This document shows, one piece after another, positions 25,229-34,098 of a stretch of 64,000 nucleotides of DNA. The position numbers were made by a program, and so were the translations under genes. A model generated the notes under the pieces. The model was not told the origin of the DNA. It searched no databases and saw only the letters and a program-made list of their open reading frames with translations. Source of the stretch: Bacteroidota bacterium (lineage in GTDB: Bacteria > Bacteroidota > Bacteroidia > Cytophagales > Cyclobacteriaceae); NCBI GenBank assembly GCA_018266395.1, contig JAFEAM010000026.1, forward strand, positions 1 to 64,000, in the 5' to 3' direction. Each line of letters begins with the position of its first letter. Position 1 is the stretch's first letter.

Positions 25229-25631
25229 TTTTCGTTTGGGTTAGTGTAATATTCGCACCCTTTCTCAGGGTACCGTGTATCTCCGCAATTTTATCCACAT
25301 GATGGATCAAGTCCTGGATATCCTCAGGCGAATCAGTTGATATGACATTTACGCTATACTGAAAATTTGTTCCGGGTTCACCCTCAGCTCCGAAGTCAGC
25401 CGTTACAGTTACTTCAACGCCGGAAACTTTCAAGTTCCTTTTTGGGGCCTCCCTGTAAATGTCATTGCAGAAGCAGGTTGCGATCGAAAGCAGCAGTAAT
25501 TCAGCCCCATTAACAGAGGACCCAAGTCCTGCGCTTTTAGGTGCAATAGTGATTTGCTTCAGCGAACCATCCGTTTGGACTGTCGTTTTGTGCACCTCAA
25601 ATTCGCTTACGAGGTTGGCAGAGACTTTCAT
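25212..25631 (-). CDS. OsmC-family protein
   Basis: A 139-residue OsmC/Ohr-fold protein. GSSVNGAELLLLSIATCFCND carries the helix with the first active cysteine; the second cysteine lies two residues later rather than in the far position used by Ohr, which favours the general OsmC-like group over a classical organic hydroperoxide reductase. VSGVEVTVTADFG and RKGANITLTQ are typical strands. It may be a peroxidase or a binding protein. It overlaps the DUF2200 gene. Confidence 0.82.
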   Translation of the reverse strand: MKVSANLVSEFEVHKTTVQTDGSLKQITIAPKSAGLGSSVNGAELLLLSIATCFCNDIYREAPKRNLKVSGVEVTVTADFGAEGEPGTNFQYSVNVISTDSPEDIQDLIHHVDKIAEIHGTLRKGANITLTQTKNEQHR

Positions 25632-25654
25632 AGAAATGAATATAGAATGATAGT

Positions 25655-26305
25655 TTATTCCTCCTTTTTGTTCGCGACATTCATAAGGATTGCCTCCATT
25701 ACTTCGAACTCGTCCGCAGTTCCAAACCCAAAGGTATTCTTATCCGTCCCTGCAATTATAATTTGGTCACAGTCAAAACATATTTTCGCAAACCCAGTAG
25801 CCTTACTTCCATTTCTGAATATGAGAATGTCCCTGAACTTTGGTAAGCAGGCGGTGACTCGTTTGTCTTCTGGAACGAACCCTTCGCAAAACAGTTTGCC
25901 AATCGAGTTGAATGAGGTCTGGTTGACCTGATATCTGGAATAGCCCAATGCTTCAATGTTCGAAAGCTTTACAGAATCGGAAATCGTCATTGAGCTATCG
26001 GAAAACAATATGAAGGCCAAACTTAAGCCCCTTCCAGTCAGGGCAAAATCACCCAAATAGCCTGCCTGTAGGCGGGAAATTGAGTCCTTACTGATATTAA
26101 CATGGAAGTACTCGAGACGGTCGGACGTAAAAAAGGGCCGACAGTCTGAAGTTCCTTGATTCATTGAATTAAGTCCGGATTTTTTCTGGCACGCTAGAAG
26201 AATCAATACAAGAATCACAATGGATGTTCTCGTAATTGCATTATTGAAACCGCAAATGTTATGGTCTCTATAGCAGATCAAACGAAAGATCAACCTCTTT
26301 CTCAC
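25655..26305 (-). CDS. Hypothetical lipoprotein
   Basis: A 216-residue protein with a GTG start at 26305, whose GTGA overlaps the stop of the upstream FAH-family gene. A ~28-residue polar N-terminus precedes the hydrophobic stretch TSIVILVLILLAC, which ends as a lipobox, so the real start may lie further in. The mature part shows no family I know; ICFDCDQIII has a CxxC-like pair. The composition is more AT-rich than the FAH gene. Probably an exported protein peculiar to this lineage. Confidence 0.5.
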   Translation of the reverse strand: MRKRLIFRLICYRDHNICGFNNAITRTSIVILVLILLACQKKSGLNSMNQGTSDCRPFFTSDRLEYFHVNISKDSISRLQAGYLGDFALTGRGLSLAFILFSDSSMTISDSVKLSNIEALGYSRYQVNQTSFNSIGKLFCEGFVPEDKRVTACLPKFRDILIFRNGSKATGFAKICFDCDQIIIAGTDKNTFGFGTADEFEVMEAILMNVANKKEE

Positions 26306-27213
26306 TGTACTACCACTTGTCTTTGTTCCCCAAGTTTTTCAATACCCAATTCCACCACATCCCCTGCCTTGAGAAATACCGGTGGCTTCCTTCCCATGCC
26401 CACTCCTGACGGCGTCCCTGTTGTGATTACATCGCCGGGTAGCAACGTCATGTAGTGGCTGACGTAACTTACCAGGAAAGCCGCTTTGAAGATCATGTCG
26501 TTGGTGTTGGATTCCTGCATGACGGTGCCGTTGACTTTTAACCAAAGTTTCAGGTTCTGCACATCGCCCACATCGGCAGGTTTAACGATCCATGGACCGA
26601 GCGGTGCGAAGGTATCGGCACTCTTGCCTTTATCCCACTGGGAGCTCTGCTGCTGGAAGGCACGCTCACTGTAATCATTCATGATGCTATATCCGGCGAT
26701 ATAATTCACAGCCTCTTGTTCGGATACGTAGGAAGCTTTCTTGCCGATGATGATGGCGAGTTCGCACTCCCAATCCAGCTTGGTGGAGTTTTTTGGGATG
26801 ATCACATTATCATTGGGCCCACAGAGCGCGGTGGTCGCCTTCATAAAGATGACAGGCTCCGTTGGAATAGGTGCCCCCGATTCCTTCGCATGTTTGGCAT
26901 AGTTCAGTCCGATGGCCACGATCTTCGAGGGCCGGGCCACGCAAGAGGCGATCCTCGCTCCCGCGGGCACCTCGGGACATTTGGCGGCATTAGCCGTCAG
27001 CCATTCTTCGAGCCGCGCCATACCATTGGTAGCAAAGAATGCCTCGTTGTAGTCCTCTTTGAAACCCGAGACATCCAGTCGTTTGCCCGAGGAAAGGATT
27101 ACGCCAGGTTTTTCACTGCCGGCATTGCCAAAACGAAAGAGCTTAGTCTGGGCATTTGAGTCCATGCATGCAGCAAAGACCAAAAGCAGGAAAAGGGCAA
27201 GCTTTGTCTTCAT
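26302..27213 (-). CDS. Exported fumarylacetoacetate hydrolase-family protein
   Basis: A 303-residue protein with a signal (MKTKLALFLLLVFAAC, lipobox-like Cys16) ahead of a complete FAH catalytic domain. Metal ligands are visible in DWECELAIIIGK (two Glu) and MNDYSER (Asp); GLNYAKHAKESG and DVITTGTPSGVG are core motifs. Cytosolic relatives cleave acylpyruvates or 2-keto-3-deoxy sugar acids in catabolism. Export of this fold is unusual, and the substrate is unknown. It overlaps the lipoprotein gene downstream by four bases. Confidence 0.82.
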   Translation of the reverse strand: MKTKLALFLLLVFAACMDSNAQTKLFRFGNAGSEKPGVILSSGKRLDVSGFKEDYNEAFFATNGMARLEEWLTANAAKCPEVPAGARIASCVARPSKIVAIGLNYAKHAKESGAPIPTEPVIFMKATTALCGPNDNVIIPKNSTKLDWECELAIIIGKKASYVSEQEAVNYIAGYSIMNDYSERAFQQQSSQWDKGKSADTFAPLGPWIVKPADVGDVQNLKLWLKVNGTVMQESNTNDMIFKAAFLVSYVSHYMTLLPGDVITTGTPSGVGMGRKPPVFLKAGDVVELGIEKLGEQRQVVVQ

Positions 27214-27272
27214 TCAATTCATGTTTGAGTTCTATTCGACTTGATGAGTATCAAATTTAGTGTTAGAGGAAG

Positions 27273-27626
27273 TCATTTCTTCTTTGTGCCCAAACTGATT
27301 TGTTTCTTTATAGAGAGTCGGCTTTTTACAAGATTATAGGACTCCGTAATACGCTGGTTCCATTTTGTCTTATTCCAAACGCTGACGTCTTCAACCAGCA
27401 CCCATTTATGCCGGGCAGCATAGGGAGCAGGTATGATTCCGGGCGAACTTGATATCACCTCAAATTCCTCATCGGGAACCTTAACTGAAACTTTCAGCGG
27501 GTTGTCAGGGACGACGACGCAGAACATCTTGCCGCCCACCATAAAGCAAAGGTCACTCCCCCATTTTATTTCTTCAGTGACGGATGGAAGTCCCCTGCAG
27601 ATCTCACAAATCGAATCAATATTCAT
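27273..27626 (-). CDS. MmcQ/YjbR family DNA-binding-fold protein
   Basis: A 117-residue protein of the MmcQ/YjbR group: ICRGLPSVTEEIKWGSDLCFMVGGKMFCVV and PAPYAARHKWVLVEDVS are diagnostic. The fold resembles CyaY/YjbR and is described as DNA-binding-like, but its role is not known. Standalone gene, cytosolic. Confidence 0.82.
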   Translation of the reverse strand: MNIDSICEICRGLPSVTEEIKWGSDLCFMVGGKMFCVVVPDNPLKVSVKVPDEEFEVISSSPGIIPAPYAARHKWVLVEDVSVWNKTKWNQRITESYNLVKSRLSIKKQISLGTKKK

Positions 27627-27766
27627 GAATACCAGGAAGATGAATTTTTCAGCTTGCTCAAAGGCACTTACTCAGTGTTTCATTGGTAAAGCTAACCGGC
27701 CAAATCAATTCGACTCAAAACAATTAAGGATTGTCACCTCCAAATCACATGGCCTGTTGTTGTCTC

Positions 27767-28303
27767 CTAATCTGACAGTAGCTTCGTCAAAATACCTTGA
27801 AATGCCCGTCCACCCTGCGGAACTGGATTTTTGTTTTGATCCAAAGTAGTTGGCATTCCAATTTCAACATTTCTTACGATTCCGTTTTTATCAAGGATAA
27901 CATTAACAGGATACGCTTTCATACCCAGTTTATCTGTGAAGCCTTTGGCATCGGTGATTTGAGTAAAGTCAAACCTATGCTTCACGAGAAACTTGGAGAC
28001 CTTTCCCTTCGGATCATATGTGATCGCTATGAAATTCACTGAGTCAACGAATCTGCTTTTCAGACTATTGAGCACCGGCATTTCCTCAATGCACGGCTTG
28101 CAGGCTGTGAACCAAAAATTGATCAGCGTGGGCTTCCCTTTCAGGTTGTTAATACCTATTCTTTGATTGTCCATTGTCCGCAATCCGGAGAGCGGAAATT
28201 CCTTGTTAAGGTATTTCTCGGGAGTAAATGGCTCAGGCTGGCCATAGGTAATGCCTGCCAGAACAAGTCCAAATAAGAAAAGAGCAATTGGTTTTACATT
28301 CAT
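27767..28303 (-). CDS. Exported TlpA-like thioredoxin
   Basis: A 178-residue protein with a signal ending near TYGQ (residue ~22) and a thioredoxin fold of the TlpA/ResA type. The active site is TACKPC (CxxC), and the cis-proline strand is AYPVNVILDKNG. Such proteins reduce disulfides in periplasmic or c-type cytochrome substrates. It is followed at 20 bp by the DUF2975 gene upstream in the same direction, so the two may share a transcript. Confidence 0.85.
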   Translation of the reverse strand: MNVKPIALFLFGLVLAGITYGQPEPFTPEKYLNKEFPLSGLRTMDNQRIGINNLKGKPTLINFWFTACKPCIEEMPVLNSLKSRFVDSVNFIAITYDPKGKVSKFLVKHRFDFTQITDAKGFTDKLGMKAYPVNVILDKNGIVRNVEIGMPTTLDQNKNPVPQGGRAFQGILTKLLSD

Positions 28304-28323
28304 TTCGCCAACGGTAGTATAGT

Positions 28324-28803
28324 TTAAGTTGTCAAGTCATTCCCAGACTTCATTTCCATACCGATCTGAAGCCTCCTCTCAAATCTTGCCGAAACTCCTG
28401 CCGTTACCATAGAAAGGAAAGTAGTCACGATGCAAAGGGCAAGAAAACCCGTGGGGTCGTCATCATTATTATGGAACAACTTGATATACAGTCCGGCTCC
28501 CACGATCAAAACAGCAAAGATGATTGCACAGTACTTTATGCTATTTAAAGCTTCGACTGAACCTGATGAGTATAGTTTACCCTGCCCCGTGAGTGCCAGC
28601 AATTTGAACGCCTTAAACAGGCCAACAAAAAAAGCGATTGATGCAGCGTATCCGTACAAAATGAACGGATCAGAGTAGATGCTGAAGAGATCCAGGTTTG
28701 TGGCTCTTCCCTCTGTTAAGGGAAGTCGGATCAACATGACAAGTACCACAATGCCTATGAGCACGATCACAGCCTGAAAGGATAGGGTTAAGGTTCTTCT
28801 CAT
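28324..28803 (-). CDS. DUF2975 membrane protein
   Basis: A 159-residue protein with four hydrophobic segments and the DUF2975 pattern DPFILYGYAASIAFFVGLFK, EALNSIKYCAIIF and SARFERRLQIGMEMKSGNDLT. Members are four-helix membrane proteins of unknown role, often paired with a small XRE regulator. None is adjacent here except the antitoxin at 29147, in another direction of context. Confidence 0.78.
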   Translation of the reverse strand: MRRTLTLSFQAVIVLIGIVVLVMLIRLPLTEGRATNLDLFSIYSDPFILYGYAASIAFFVGLFKAFKLLALTGQGKLYSSGSVEALNSIKYCAIIFAVLIVGAGLYIKLFHNNDDDPTGFLALCIVTTFLSMVTAGVSARFERRLQIGMEMKSGNDLTT

Positions 28804-29146
28804 GACGACTTGTCAATTGTTGGTTCTAGCGGGGATTGCTTGGCTAATCCTCCATTTTGATCCAAAGATGTCAACCAGGGCGTGCCCTGGTGGTTAGTTA
28901 ATCGTTATGCCGTTGTCGTCCCATTGCAATGCCTTATAAATCACTATAAGGTCTCTATAAGGTCACTATAAGGTCACTATAAGGGTGCCTCTGTTTGGCT
29001 TCAGGCGGCTGGCTAGTGGTCACACGGGTTCAATTGACCCGTTTGTGAAGAAGTGTGAGCCAGGAGCTTGAGGCTAGTGCCCAATAGCCAGTACTAGAAG
29101 CTCATACCTAATGGCCACCGATTAGCTACCTATTTCGGCCAAAATA
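28804..29146. repeat. 343-bp gap with palindrome and four 11-bp tandem units
   Basis: No gene is seen. ACCAGGGC/GCCCTGGT at 28874-28891 is a perfect 8-bp stem with a two-base loop. At 28942-28985 four units CACTATAAGGT, CTCTATAAGGT, CACTATAAGGT and CACTATAAGGG keep an exact 11-bp period, like the set at 4506-4549. A second stem ACGGGT/ACCCGT lies near 29023-29042. The remainder is GCTAGTGGC-type words. Confidence 0.65.
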
Positions 29147-29470
29147 TCAGGCTAGTTTAACAAAGCTATCCTCAATTTTTACATTAAAGCTTATATCTGC
29201 CTTTAGCGCCTTGAATACCCGAATTACAGTGTCAATGGTAGCACTGTTAGCACTGCTCTCAAGCTTGGATATTTGAGCTTTTTGCACTCCAACCAGTTTG
29301 CCCAATTCCTCTTGTGTCAATTTACGTTCTTGTCTTGCAGCTTTTATCATTTTTCCAAGAACGTCCATACGTAATTCATATTCGTACTCATCTCTCTCCC
29401 TGCTCCCAACTTTGCCGATGTACTTATCTTTCATCTCGGCCAGTGTTCGTATTTTAATTTTCTTCGCCAT
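29147..29470 (-). CDS. XRE-family antitoxin (HigA-type)
   Basis: A 107-residue protein with a helix-turn-helix of the XRE/Cro type at ~45-95: RQERKLTQEELGKLVGVQKAQISKLES, whose recognition helix reads QKAQISKLE. It follows the toxin gene by 12 bp, the order (toxin first) seen in higBA pairs. It would bind and neutralise the toxin and repress the operon from its own upstream region. Confidence 0.82.
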   Translation of the reverse strand: MAKKIKIRTLAEMKDKYIGKVGSRERDEYEYELRMDVLGKMIKAARQERKLTQEELGKLVGVQKAQISKLESSANSATIDTVIRVFKALKADISFNVKIEDSFVKLA

Positions 29471-29482
29471 AGTGATTTTATA

Positions 29483-29821
29483 TTAGTCTTTATTCCTGAA
29501 ATAAAGTTCTCTGATTCTCATTGCCCTGTCAATTTCATTTTCAGGTACCCTGTCGACCTTCTTTACAAACCCATGCGTCGCTATTACCAACGTCTCCTGT
29601 TTGTTTGTCTTATCCCAAAAGGCCAAAAGCCTGACTTGTAGCCCCTCGTACCTAACCCTGAACTCCCAAATCTCTTTCGTCAGCTTCTTGAAAAGCCTTG
29701 GGTCATTTGTCTGCTCCGCCAGGTCAATGTTGTAAAGTATTTTCTTGACCGTTTTTGGCTTTAGGGTAGCAATAAATTCTTCAGCTTCTTCCAAAAATCG
29801 GGCCTCAAAATACCTCATCAA
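29483..29821 (-). CDS. RelE/HigB-type toxin
   Basis: A 112-residue RelE/ParE-superfamily protein of the phage Gp49/HigB branch: FLEEAEEFIATLKPKTVKKIL, KKLTKEIWEFRVRYEGLQVRLLAFW and TLVIATHGFVKK are typical. Relatives cut mRNA on the ribosome. It sits immediately before the XRE antitoxin gene, and the pair reads as a complete type II module. Conserved basic residues for RNA cleavage are present, but activity cannot be judged from sequence. Confidence 0.82.
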   Translation of the reverse strand: MMRYFEARFLEEAEEFIATLKPKTVKKILYNIDLAEQTNDPRLFKKLTKEIWEFRVRYEGLQVRLLAFWDKTNKQETLVIATHGFVKKVDRVPENEIDRAMRIRELYFRNKD

Positions 29822-29956
29822 GTGTTCTATTCAACGAGGCGAAGCTAGCAAAAGTTTCCAATTATAGAAACTAGGTATATACACGGCTTTTGTTGAACTG
29901 AGACCGTTAACAATAGGCTGGATTATAAACCAATCTGAAATTTCCAGCAGGCACCC

Positions 29957-31375
29957 CTACAGCCACGGTTTCGCCGCCTTCTTAATCTTCTCCCATCCCT
30001 CCTTCACCGTTTCTTTGCTCGCATAAAGCTGTCCTGCGGCAAACCGGATGGCGTATTTGTTGCCCAATTTGGTTTGCGTGAGCAAAATGCTGCCGCTGCT
30101 ATTCAAGTCCTGGAGGATTTTGGAGTTGATCTCCTCAAGTTTCTTCTCATCGCTTACACCAGCCGGCCTGACGCGGAAACAGACTAGATTGAGAGGCACA
30201 GGAGCAAGCACTTCAAAACCAGGAGTGCTCTCAATTTCCTTCTTCAGCCATTGACCGTAGTCAATGTGATTGCGGATAATATCTTGCATCCCCGTGATGC
30301 CATAGCTCCTCATCACAAACCACAGTTTCAGTGCACGGAAGCGCCTGCCAAGTGGAATACCCCAGTCCCGGTAATTGTTGACGAGTTTGTCCTCAGGCGT
30401 CTTCAGGTACTCGGGAAGAATGCTGAAAGTGTTGAGCAACGCCTGCTTGTCTTTGACAAAATAGGCGGAGCAATCAAAGTTGGTGAACATCCACTTGTGC
30501 GGATTGAATACAAAACTGTCGGCAGTATCCACCCCTTTGCCCATCCAGCGCATTTCTGGCAACAACAAAGCCGTACCTGCATAGGATGCATCAATGTGAT
30601 GCCAGCAGTTGTACTTCTTGCAAATTCGACCGATTTCTTCAACAGGATCGATGGCCGTCGAGCTCGTACTACCGATGGTAGACACTACACACAGTGGTTT
30701 GTATCCTGCTGCCACGTCACGCTGAATGGCCTCTTCGAGGTTGTCTGCCTTCATCGCAAAGGCATCGTCGACTTCAATCTTCACAAGGTTTTGAATTCCG
30801 ATGCCGGCAATCTTCGCATCTTTATCCACGGAAGAGTGAGCCTGGGTGGAGCAGTATATCCTGAATTTCTCGTTGCCGGAAAATCCGGATTGATTCACGG
30901 CATAATTGGAATAATGCTCACGGGCCGTAAGCATGGCCACTAGTGTCGATGATGAACTGCTGTCCTGGATGACTCCAGTAAAATGTGCCGGCAATCCAAG
31001 GGCTTCACGCAACCATTCCATCATACGTTCTTCCAACTCTTCAGCAGCTGGTGAAGTCAGCCATATCATGCACTGAGCGCCCATGGTGGCGGTGAGCATT
31101 TCTGCCAACACCGACGGAGGACTGGATGCCGCGGGGAAGTAGGCAAAGAATTGCGGGTGCTGCCAGTGCGTCATGCCCGGCACGATAATATTTTTGAAGT
31201 CGTCGAATATGCTCTGAAAACTCTCGCCGGTAGCAGGCGGGTGCATAGGCAGTTGCTTCTTGATATCACCCGGCCTGATGGATGGTTTTACCGGCAGGTC
31301 CTTCATGTTCTCCAGGTAGTCCGCCATCCAGTCGACAAGTTGATGGCCGTATTTTCTGAATTCGGAGTTGTCCAT
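29957..31375 (-). CDS. Aromatic-L-amino-acid decarboxylase (PLP)
   Basis: A 472-residue group II decarboxylase similar to DOPA/tryptophan decarboxylases. The PLP lysine lies in FNPHKWMFTNFDCSAY at ~300, the Asp that pairs with the pyridine nitrogen in HIDASYAG, and the ring-stacking His in STQAHSSVDK. The N-terminus (EFRKYGHQLVDWMADYLENM and GMTHWQHPQFFAYFPA) matches the animal/plant and bacterial aromatic subgroup, with the substrate-pocket segment intact. It converts Trp, Phe, Tyr or DOPA to amines and CO2 in the cytosol. No amine exporter or oxidase gene is adjacent, so the fate of the product is unknown. Confidence 0.9.
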   Translation of the reverse strand: MDNSEFRKYGHQLVDWMADYLENMKDLPVKPSIRPGDIKKQLPMHPPATGESFQSIFDDFKNIIVPGMTHWQHPQFFAYFPAASSPPSVLAEMLTATMGAQCMIWLTSPAAEELEERMMEWLREALGLPAHFTGVIQDSSSSSTLVAMLTAREHYSNYAVNQSGFSGNEKFRIYCSTQAHSSVDKDAKIAGIGIQNLVKIEVDDAFAMKADNLEEAIQRDVAAGYKPLCVVSTIGSTSSTAIDPVEEIGRICKKYNCWHHIDASYAGTALLLPEMRWMGKGVDTADSFVFNPHKWMFTNFDCSAYFVKDKQALLNTFSILPEYLKTPEDKLVNNYRDWGIPLGRRFRALKLWFVMRSYGITGMQDIIRNHIDYGQWLKKEIESTPGFEVLAPVPLNLVCFRVRPAGVSDEKKLEEINSKILQDLNSSGSILLTQTKLGNKYAIRFAAGQLYASKETVKEGWEKIKKAAKPWL

Positions 31376-31483
31376 TTTAAATAATTTCAGATTTCAGGCA
31401 ATTTCAGGCTTCAGATCAAATTTCAGATTTCATAATTCATTGTTCCAACTTCCAGCACTCGTCACTACTGGTTCTTCAGTTCT

Positions 31484-32737
31484 TCACTCCTTCCTCGCTT
31501 CGAGCACCTTCCCGATAAAGCCGTCAATACCGTCGGTTGAAATCCATCTAGCCACAACGACGAGGTCGTGCTCAGGATCAACGTAGATGATGTTGCTTCC
31601 ATTGCCGATGTGCACGAAAGCGGAGGCTGGTGCAGATGGGTACAATTTCTTGTCGGTATTGAGAAACCAGTTCATGAAACCATAAGTGGGTTCGGCTGGC
31701 GTTGGCGTCCTGGCCATCTTCACCCAGTTTTCCGAGATGAGCTGGCGATCTTTCCATTTTCCGTTACGCTGTGTCAGCAAACCAAACCTGGCCATGTCAC
31801 GCGCAGATATAATCAATCCACCACCCCAATGACCGCCACCACTTACAGATTGCATGATTTGCCCGTCGATGATGACAAATGAGTTTTCATAGCCATACCA
31901 TCTCCAGGTGTTCGATGCACCTATTGGATCCATGATGTTTTCCTTCAGCACTTGCGGCAGAGGCCTTCTCCAGACTGTTAACGCTGCCAACGCCATCACA
32001 TTGACTCTCACATCGTTGTATTCAAATACTGCTCCCGGCTTCTGGCGTGGACGATTCATCCATTGGTCAGGTTTCGGGTCAGGACGGTCTGCCCACTCAG
32101 GCTTTCCCCACAAGGTGCCTTCCCAATCGCTGGTCTGTCGAAGCAGATGGTCCCAGGTGATGGTCCTGTTGTGCGGTGTTTCAAAAGGTGTGATCCAGTC
32201 TGATTGCCCCATCTGATCAGCCTTGTTGCCGGTCTCCACAGGCATATATGGTAAAACGGGTGGTACGTATCTCCAGACGGTGTCGCTAACACTGGCGATC
32301 ATTCCTTTATCAACAGCAATCCCAACAACAGTAGACAAAAAGCTCTTAGTGACACTGTGCGTCATGTCTACCCGCCATGGGTCACCCCATTCGGCTATGA
32401 TATATCCGCCCTTCAGGATCATGCCCGTCGCATCCCCTCGTGGTTTGAATGGACCGATGCCATCACCAAAAGGTTCCTTGCCAAAAGTGCGATAGTGATT
32501 GACTTCCATGTCCCTTGGATTCTTGGTTTCCACGGAGATGCCATACTCGATGGCCGCCTTCAGTTTGGCAGGATCAAAGCCAGCCTCTTCCGGCTTCAAA
32601 TGTTTCCAGTCATTACCCTGACCTGGATAATAGATTTCGGGTTGCCTGGACTTCGACTTCTGTGCCGGCACCTCAGTTCCAACATGCAGTATGATGACTG
32701 CCAAAAGCAGTCGAACTGTCGCTTTCACTTTCAACAT
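31484..32737 (-). CDS. Exported serine hydrolase (class C beta-lactamase fold)
   Basis: A 417-residue protein with a signal peptide ending near VPAQ. Active-site motifs are SVTK (S128-K131), YNDVRVN (Y~245) and HIGNGSNI (H~388). The sequence EEAGFDPAKLKAAIEYG near the N-terminus is typical of the esterase-like branch rather than of true beta-lactamases. It has no C-terminal extra domain, unlike the two other members in the window. Substrate unknown. Confidence 0.83.
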   Translation of the reverse strand: MLKVKATVRLLLAVIILHVGTEVPAQKSKSRQPEIYYPGQGNDWKHLKPEEAGFDPAKLKAAIEYGISVETKNPRDMEVNHYRTFGKEPFGDGIGPFKPRGDATGMILKGGYIIAEWGDPWRVDMTHSVTKSFLSTVVGIAVDKGMIASVSDTVWRYVPPVLPYMPVETGNKADQMGQSDWITPFETPHNRTITWDHLLRQTSDWEGTLWGKPEWADRPDPKPDQWMNRPRQKPGAVFEYNDVRVNVMALAALTVWRRPLPQVLKENIMDPIGASNTWRWYGYENSFVIIDGQIMQSVSGGGHWGGGLIISARDMARFGLLTQRNGKWKDRQLISENWVKMARTPTPAEPTYGFMNWFLNTDKKLYPSAPASAFVHIGNGSNIIYVDPEHDLVVVARWISTDGIDGFIGKVLEARKE

Positions 32738-32770
32738 TATCTATGATTCAGTTTATTCTATCTCTTTATT

Positions 32771-33934
32771 CTATCTCTCACCCGCAGCTTGCCCCAATTC
32801 GCCGTTTGTCACCCATATAGTGCCGCCGGCCGTAATGGTGGCATTGGTGATGAAGCATATCCTGACAAAATCTCCCCTGACCTCACCTCCGAGTTCCTCA
32901 TTGTCACCTACCGAAATCCTCAATACACCAGAACCGTAGCCGTAATGGGGTATCCACGATCCATCATTAGGCGCTTTCAGTAGCGGGTTAAAACCAACTG
33001 CTATCTCCCTGAAAAAGAATCGATTATTGTAGAATTTACTCATAATCGCTTTAACTGAATCTAAACCCTCATTTGCCGTGATTTCAGTGGCAAGCCCATC
33101 CTTGATGGATATCTTGAGACCCTTCACCTCAGTGGCTCCCCACTTCCCGTCCGGGAACGTGATGACTCCGTTCACAGTAGATTCTATTGGGGCCACCCTC
33201 ACTGCGCCAGCTGGTATTTCAACCTCCCTGTCAATAAGGTTCCTTGCCTGTAGGGTTCGGTCAAATGAAGCGTCCCCATCCTGCCTGGTGACAGGGCGGT
33301 CGTTAACTCTGAATTTCAGGTCTGTTCCTTCCGGGGTTGTGATAATCACTTCTCCCTTCCGCAGATCGTGCTCAAAGTCGGACTGTATGGCAGCGAGACT
33401 TTCATAGTCGGTTTCCAGTACAGCTTTTTCATAGACACCATTCATGGCTGGCGTCAGGGGTATTGGGTTTGACGATGTATCAAATGCGCCCGTCCAGTGA
33501 AAGTGTATGGTCCTTCCCGCTCCTTGACGCAGTGCGTCTTGTAACATAGCATAAAGTGTGTGCTGTGGAGTGGCGCCAGGCAACATGATTCCAAGTGTTA
33601 CTTTATCTAATAGCATGTGAGATTTGAAATCTGGCTTATTCATAATTGCCCTGATAGTGTCAGTCTTCCATGACTCCGGCCAGTTCAGGGAATCCACGCT
33701 CACGGTTCCCACATAAGTTGCTCCTGTATCCTTGATTTTCGTTGCCAGCACATCTATCAAAGGATCGAAGTCACCTGGCACACTCAGCATGATGACCCTG
33801 TCCGTCTCTGAAATCTGTCCCTGTTTCACAATACGGTCGGCAAGCGCCTCCCAGTGCAGAGCGAGATGACTGGCGTTCTCCTTATTAGGCGAGCATGCTG
33901 CAGCGAACAAGAGTATCAAAAAGGACTTTTTCAT
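32771..33934 (-). CDS. M29-like aminopeptidase lipoprotein
   Basis: A 387-residue protein with a lipoprotein signal (LILLFAAAC). The body resembles the M29 (aminopeptidase T/PepS) fold: DREVEIPAGAVRVAPIESTVNGVITF matches the segment that supplies a metal-binding glutamate, and FREIAVGFNPLL with the GSGVLRISVGDNEELGG stretch corresponds to the C-terminal metal site. Usual M29 enzymes are cytosolic; this one appears exported. The overall match is weaker than for the other peptidases, so loss of activity is possible. Confidence 0.68.
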   Translation of the reverse strand: MKKSFLILLFAAACSPNKENASHLALHWEALADRIVKQGQISETDRVIMLSVPGDFDPLIDVLATKIKDTGATYVGTVSVDSLNWPESWKTDTIRAIMNKPDFKSHMLLDKVTLGIMLPGATPQHTLYAMLQDALRQGAGRTIHFHWTGAFDTSSNPIPLTPAMNGVYEKAVLETDYESLAAIQSDFEHDLRKGEVIITTPEGTDLKFRVNDRPVTRQDGDASFDRTLQARNLIDREVEIPAGAVRVAPIESTVNGVITFPDGKWGATEVKGLKISIKDGLATEITANEGLDSVKAIMSKFYNNRFFFREIAVGFNPLLKAPNDGSWIPHYGYGSGVLRISVGDNEELGGEVRGDFVRICFITNATITAGGTIWVTNGELGQAAGER

Positions 33935-34098
33935 CGGATTTATTTTCCTGCTATCACCATTTGTAGCCGTCTGATGCGCGGGTTTGCAATGACCTGAATA
34001 TCTGACGTCACCAATGTAATCATTCGCAAAATAAGTATAGCAATTATTGGTCGTTCTGGATACTTTTAGAACTAAGGCTTAAGCACAATTTATTCCAT

